The translations under genes were made by a program, and so were the position numbers. This document shows, piece after piece, positions 62,354 to 64,000 of a DNA stretch of 64,000 bases (the stretch's first letter is position 1; each line of letters starts with the position of its first letter). Under the pieces are notes generated by a model. The model saw nothing but the letters and a program-made list of their open reading frames with translations, made no database searches and was not told the origin of the DNA. Origin of the DNA: Streptomyces sp. yr375 (GTDB lineage Bacteria > Actinomycetota > Actinomycetes > Streptomycetales > Streptomycetaceae); NCBI RefSeq assembly GCF_900110755.1, contig NZ_FOFF01000040.1, positions 1-64,000 on the forward strand, in the 5' to 3' direction.

Positions 62354-63325
62354 ATGCCCGCAGTGACCGTCGAGAACCCGCTGACCCTGCCGCGCGTCGC
62401 CGCACAGGCGGACGCGGTGGCACGTCCCGTGCTCGCCGTCGCCACCGCGCCCAGCGGTTTCGAGGGTGAGGGCTTCCCGGTGCGCCGTGCGTTCGCCGGG
62501 ATCGACTACCGACACCTCGACCCGTTCATCATGATGGACCAGATGGGTGAGGTGGACTACGCGCCGGGCGAGCCGAAGGGCACGCCCTGGCACCCGCACC
62601 GCGGCTTCGAGACCGTCACGTACATCATCGACGGCATCTTCGACCACCAGGACAGCCAGGGCGGCGGCGGCACCATCACCAACGGCGACACCCAGTGGAT
62701 GACGGCAGGCTCGGGTCTCCTGCACATCGAGGCGCCGCCGGAGTCGCTGGTCATGTCCGGCGGTCTCTTCCACGGCCTCCAGTTGTGGGTGAACCTGCCG
62801 GCCAAGGACAAGATGATGACGCCGCGCTACCAGGACATCCGTGGCGGGCACGTGCAGCTCCTGACGACGCCGGACGGCGGTGCACTCCTTCGGGTGATCG
62901 CCGGCGAGCTGGACGGTCACGCCGGTCCCGGTGTCACCCACACGCCGATCACGATGATCCACGCGACGCTCGCACCGGGCGCGGAGATCACCCTGCCGTG
63001 GCGCGAGGACTTCAACGGGCTGGCGTACGTGCTGGCGGGCAAGGGTGCGGTGGGCGCGGAGCGCCGTCCGATCCGCCTCGGCCAGACGGCGGTCTTCGGG
63101 GCCGGGTCCTCGCTCACGGTCCGCGCCGACGAGAAGCAGGACTCCCACACGCCGGACCTGGAGGTCGTCCTGCTGGGCGGGCAGCCGATCCGTGAGCCGA
63201 TGGCCCACTACGGCCCGTTCGTCATGAACACCAAGGACGAGCTGATGCAGGCGTTCGAGGACTTCCAGAAGGGGCGGCTGGGGACGATTCCCGCGGTCCA
63301 CGGGATGACGGAGGAGGGCATCTAG
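62354..63325 (+). CDS. Pirin family protein
   Basis: A 323-residue two-cupin protein. The N-terminal cupin carries the iron site in PWHPHRGFETVTYIIDG and SGLLHIEAPPES. The family also shows DPFIMMDQMGEVDYAPGEPK. Pirins bind iron; some have quercetinase activity, and in Streptomyces a pirin has been linked to redox and acyl-CoA dehydrogenase control. The ATG at 62354 follows AAGGAGG. It is flanked by terminators on both sides, so it is a single-gene unit. Confidence 0.92.
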   Translation: MPAVTVENPLTLPRVAAQADAVARPVLAVATAPSGFEGEGFPVRRAFAGIDYRHLDPFIMMDQMGEVDYAPGEPKGTPWHPHRGFETVTYIIDGIFDHQDSQGGGGTITNGDTQWMTAGSGLLHIEAPPESLVMSGGLFHGLQLWVNLPAKDKMMTPRYQDIRGGHVQLLTTPDGGALLRVIAGELDGHAGPGVTHTPITMIHATLAPGAEITLPWREDFNGLAYVLAGKGAVGAERRPIRLGQTAVFGAGSSLTVRADEKQDSHTPDLEVVLLGGQPIREPMAHYGPFVMNTKDELMQAFEDFQKGRLGTIPAVHGMTEEGI

Positions 63326-63351
63326 CCCGCCGAGATTCGGTACGGTATGGC

Positions 63352-63394
63352 GAAGGCCCGAAGCCGCAACTTCTTTTTGCGACTTCGGGCCTTC
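63352..63394. terminator. Bidirectional terminator between pirin and the Bro-N gene
   Basis: GAAGGCCCGAAGCCGCAA pairs with TTGCGACTTCGGGCCTTC with one mismatch around a 7-base loop containing T's. Confidence 0.9.
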
Positions 63395-63408
63395 CTCATG
63401 CCACTTCG

Positions 63409-64000
63409 CTACGGCAGCACGTAGACGGGTGCTCCGTCCGGAGCGCACCCGGTCTGCCGCATGCAGCCGCGCTTGAGCAGCGTGCGGAGGCAGTCGTGGA
63501 CGCGGTTGAGGGGGAGGCCCGTACGCGTGGCGATCTCTTCCAGGCGGTAACCGGCCTCGCCCCGAACGAGCGCGGGGGCCAGGTAGGCCGCCACCGCATG
63601 GACGTCCTCGGTGAAGACGAGGTTCTTCGCCTTCCAGGTGGCCAGGAGCCGCTGGGGCGTCAATTCCGGTTCCGCGGGGCGGTGCCTGAGGGCCAGCGCG
63701 ATGTCCTGAAGGGCCTCGGCGATCGCGTTCTGGCTGCGGGCGATCGTCTGCTGGCTGCGGCTGATCTCTTCCAGGAGAGCGGTCTGCTGCCTCTGGGAAG
63801 CCGCCATCACTTCGTCGGCCTGGATGTTCCTCACTTCGAGCCGCACGATCGCGTCGGCGACCTGCTCGGGCATCAGGTACGCCGTGCCGCCGGTGGGGGC
63901 GGGTTGCAGCGGGGCCGGTTCCAGGGAGTAGGAGCCGTCGCGCTGGATGGTGGCGATGACTTCGGAGACCCAGGTCTTGAAGGGCTGGGACTCGGGCTTG
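63409..64000 (-). CDS. Bro-N domain protein, N-terminus cut by the window edge
   Basis: The frame is open past the ATG at 63873 to the right edge, giving about 197 residues. The outermost part reads KPESQPFKTWVSEVIATIQR then DGSYSLEP, the end of a BRO-N domain as in phage antirepressor-like proteins. A coiled-coil stretch follows (QRQQTALLEEISRSQQTIAR, SQNAIAEALQDIALA). The C-terminus has a winged-helix feel (YRLEEIATRTGLPLNRVHDC, LRTLLKRGCMRQTG). This is a probable DNA-binding protein. The true start lies beyond the window; treating 63873 as the start would remove the Bro-N part. Confidence 0.8.
   Translation of the reverse strand, partial: KPESQPFKTWVSEVIATIQRDGSYSLEPAPLQPAPTGGTAYLMPEQVADAIVRLEVRNIQADEVMAASQRQQTALLEEISRSQQTIARSQNAIAEALQDIALALRHRPAEPELTPQRLLATWKAKNLVFTEDVHAVAAYLAPALVRGEAGYRLEEIATRTGLPLNRVHDCLRTLLKRGCMRQTGCAPDGAPVYVLP

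Overview
This 64 kb window is very GC-rich actinobacterial DNA and almost certainly comes from a Streptomyces chromosome. Codon third positions are GC-dominated, there are many GTG starts and ATGA/GTGA/TGATG gene overlaps, and the content is typical of the genus: the pstP-ftsW/rodA-pbpA-pknB cell-wall/phosphosignalling locus with two FHA genes, two branched-chain 2-oxoacid dehydrogenase (bkd) clusters, a paa phenylacetate operon and a mycothiol-type MDMPI gene. Seven ParB-binding parS sites (five within 117 bp) and several DnaA boxes place it in the origin-proximal core of the chromosome.

Layout. 1-260: start of an IS1634-type transposase running off the left edge. 347-8507 (minus): fhaA-fhaB-pstP-ftsW/rodA-pbpA-pknB. 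About 8979-9346: tRNA-Leu(CAG) with a strong terminator, then two parS sites. 9524-12366: DUF2252, J-domain and rhodanese proteins. 12450-17453 (minus): acyl-CoA dehydrogenase and paaABCDE, whose PaaD carries an odd His/Asn repeat. 17738-20642: an overlapping DUF5819-HTTM-TrmH operon. 20639-24594: paaN, paaH and a PaaR-like TetR regulator. 24632-28839: an Lrp/AsnC regulator (BkdR-like) divergent from the first bkdABC cluster. 28956-31264: MobA-DUF6457 fusion and MoeA, whose stop codon lies inside the first of five clustered parS sites. 31373-34748: a K+ channel with RCK domain, an RCK-only paralogue, a deletion-fused ABC transporter remnant and a quinone oxidoreductase. 34779-39721: a hypothetical surface protein, the proteasome activator Bpa and two divergent Ser/Thr kinases. 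39820-40952: a frameshifted phosphotransferase. 41454-45106: the second bkdABC cluster. 45218-47757: a large uncharacterised gene preceded by two tandem tRNA-like cloverleaves. 47808-64000: MFS/GntR pair, D,D-carboxypeptidase, MDMPI, nitrilase-type amidohydrolase, LURP-one, GlxA-type AraC regulator, cupin, NHL-thioredoxin protein, DUF6458, M18 aminopeptidase, long acyl-CoA dehydrogenase, alpha/beta hydrolase, SseB-like protein, pirin and a Bro-N protein cut by the right edge.

How it fits together. Three Ser/Thr kinases, one PP2C phosphatase and two FHA readers surround SEDS/PBP cell-wall enzymes, so phospho-control of peptidoglycan growth is the theme of the left end. The middle is aromatic and branched-chain acid catabolism: PaaR-type palindromes (ACCGNNCGNNCGGT) precede paaA, lie between paaN and paaH, and, with one mismatch, lie between the Lrp gene and bkdA. 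This suggests that phenylacetyl-CoA and branched-chain acyl-CoA metabolism may be co-regulated.

The most unusual signal is the pair of 72-73 nt cloverleaves at 47608-47757. Every stem pairs, three stem positions covary between the two copies, and both lack the D-loop GG and the T-loop TTC needed for a normal tRNA elbow. The second copy runs into the start codon of the 798-residue gene. This looks like an RNA element (tRNA mimic or decayed tRNA pair) coupled to a protein of unknown function.
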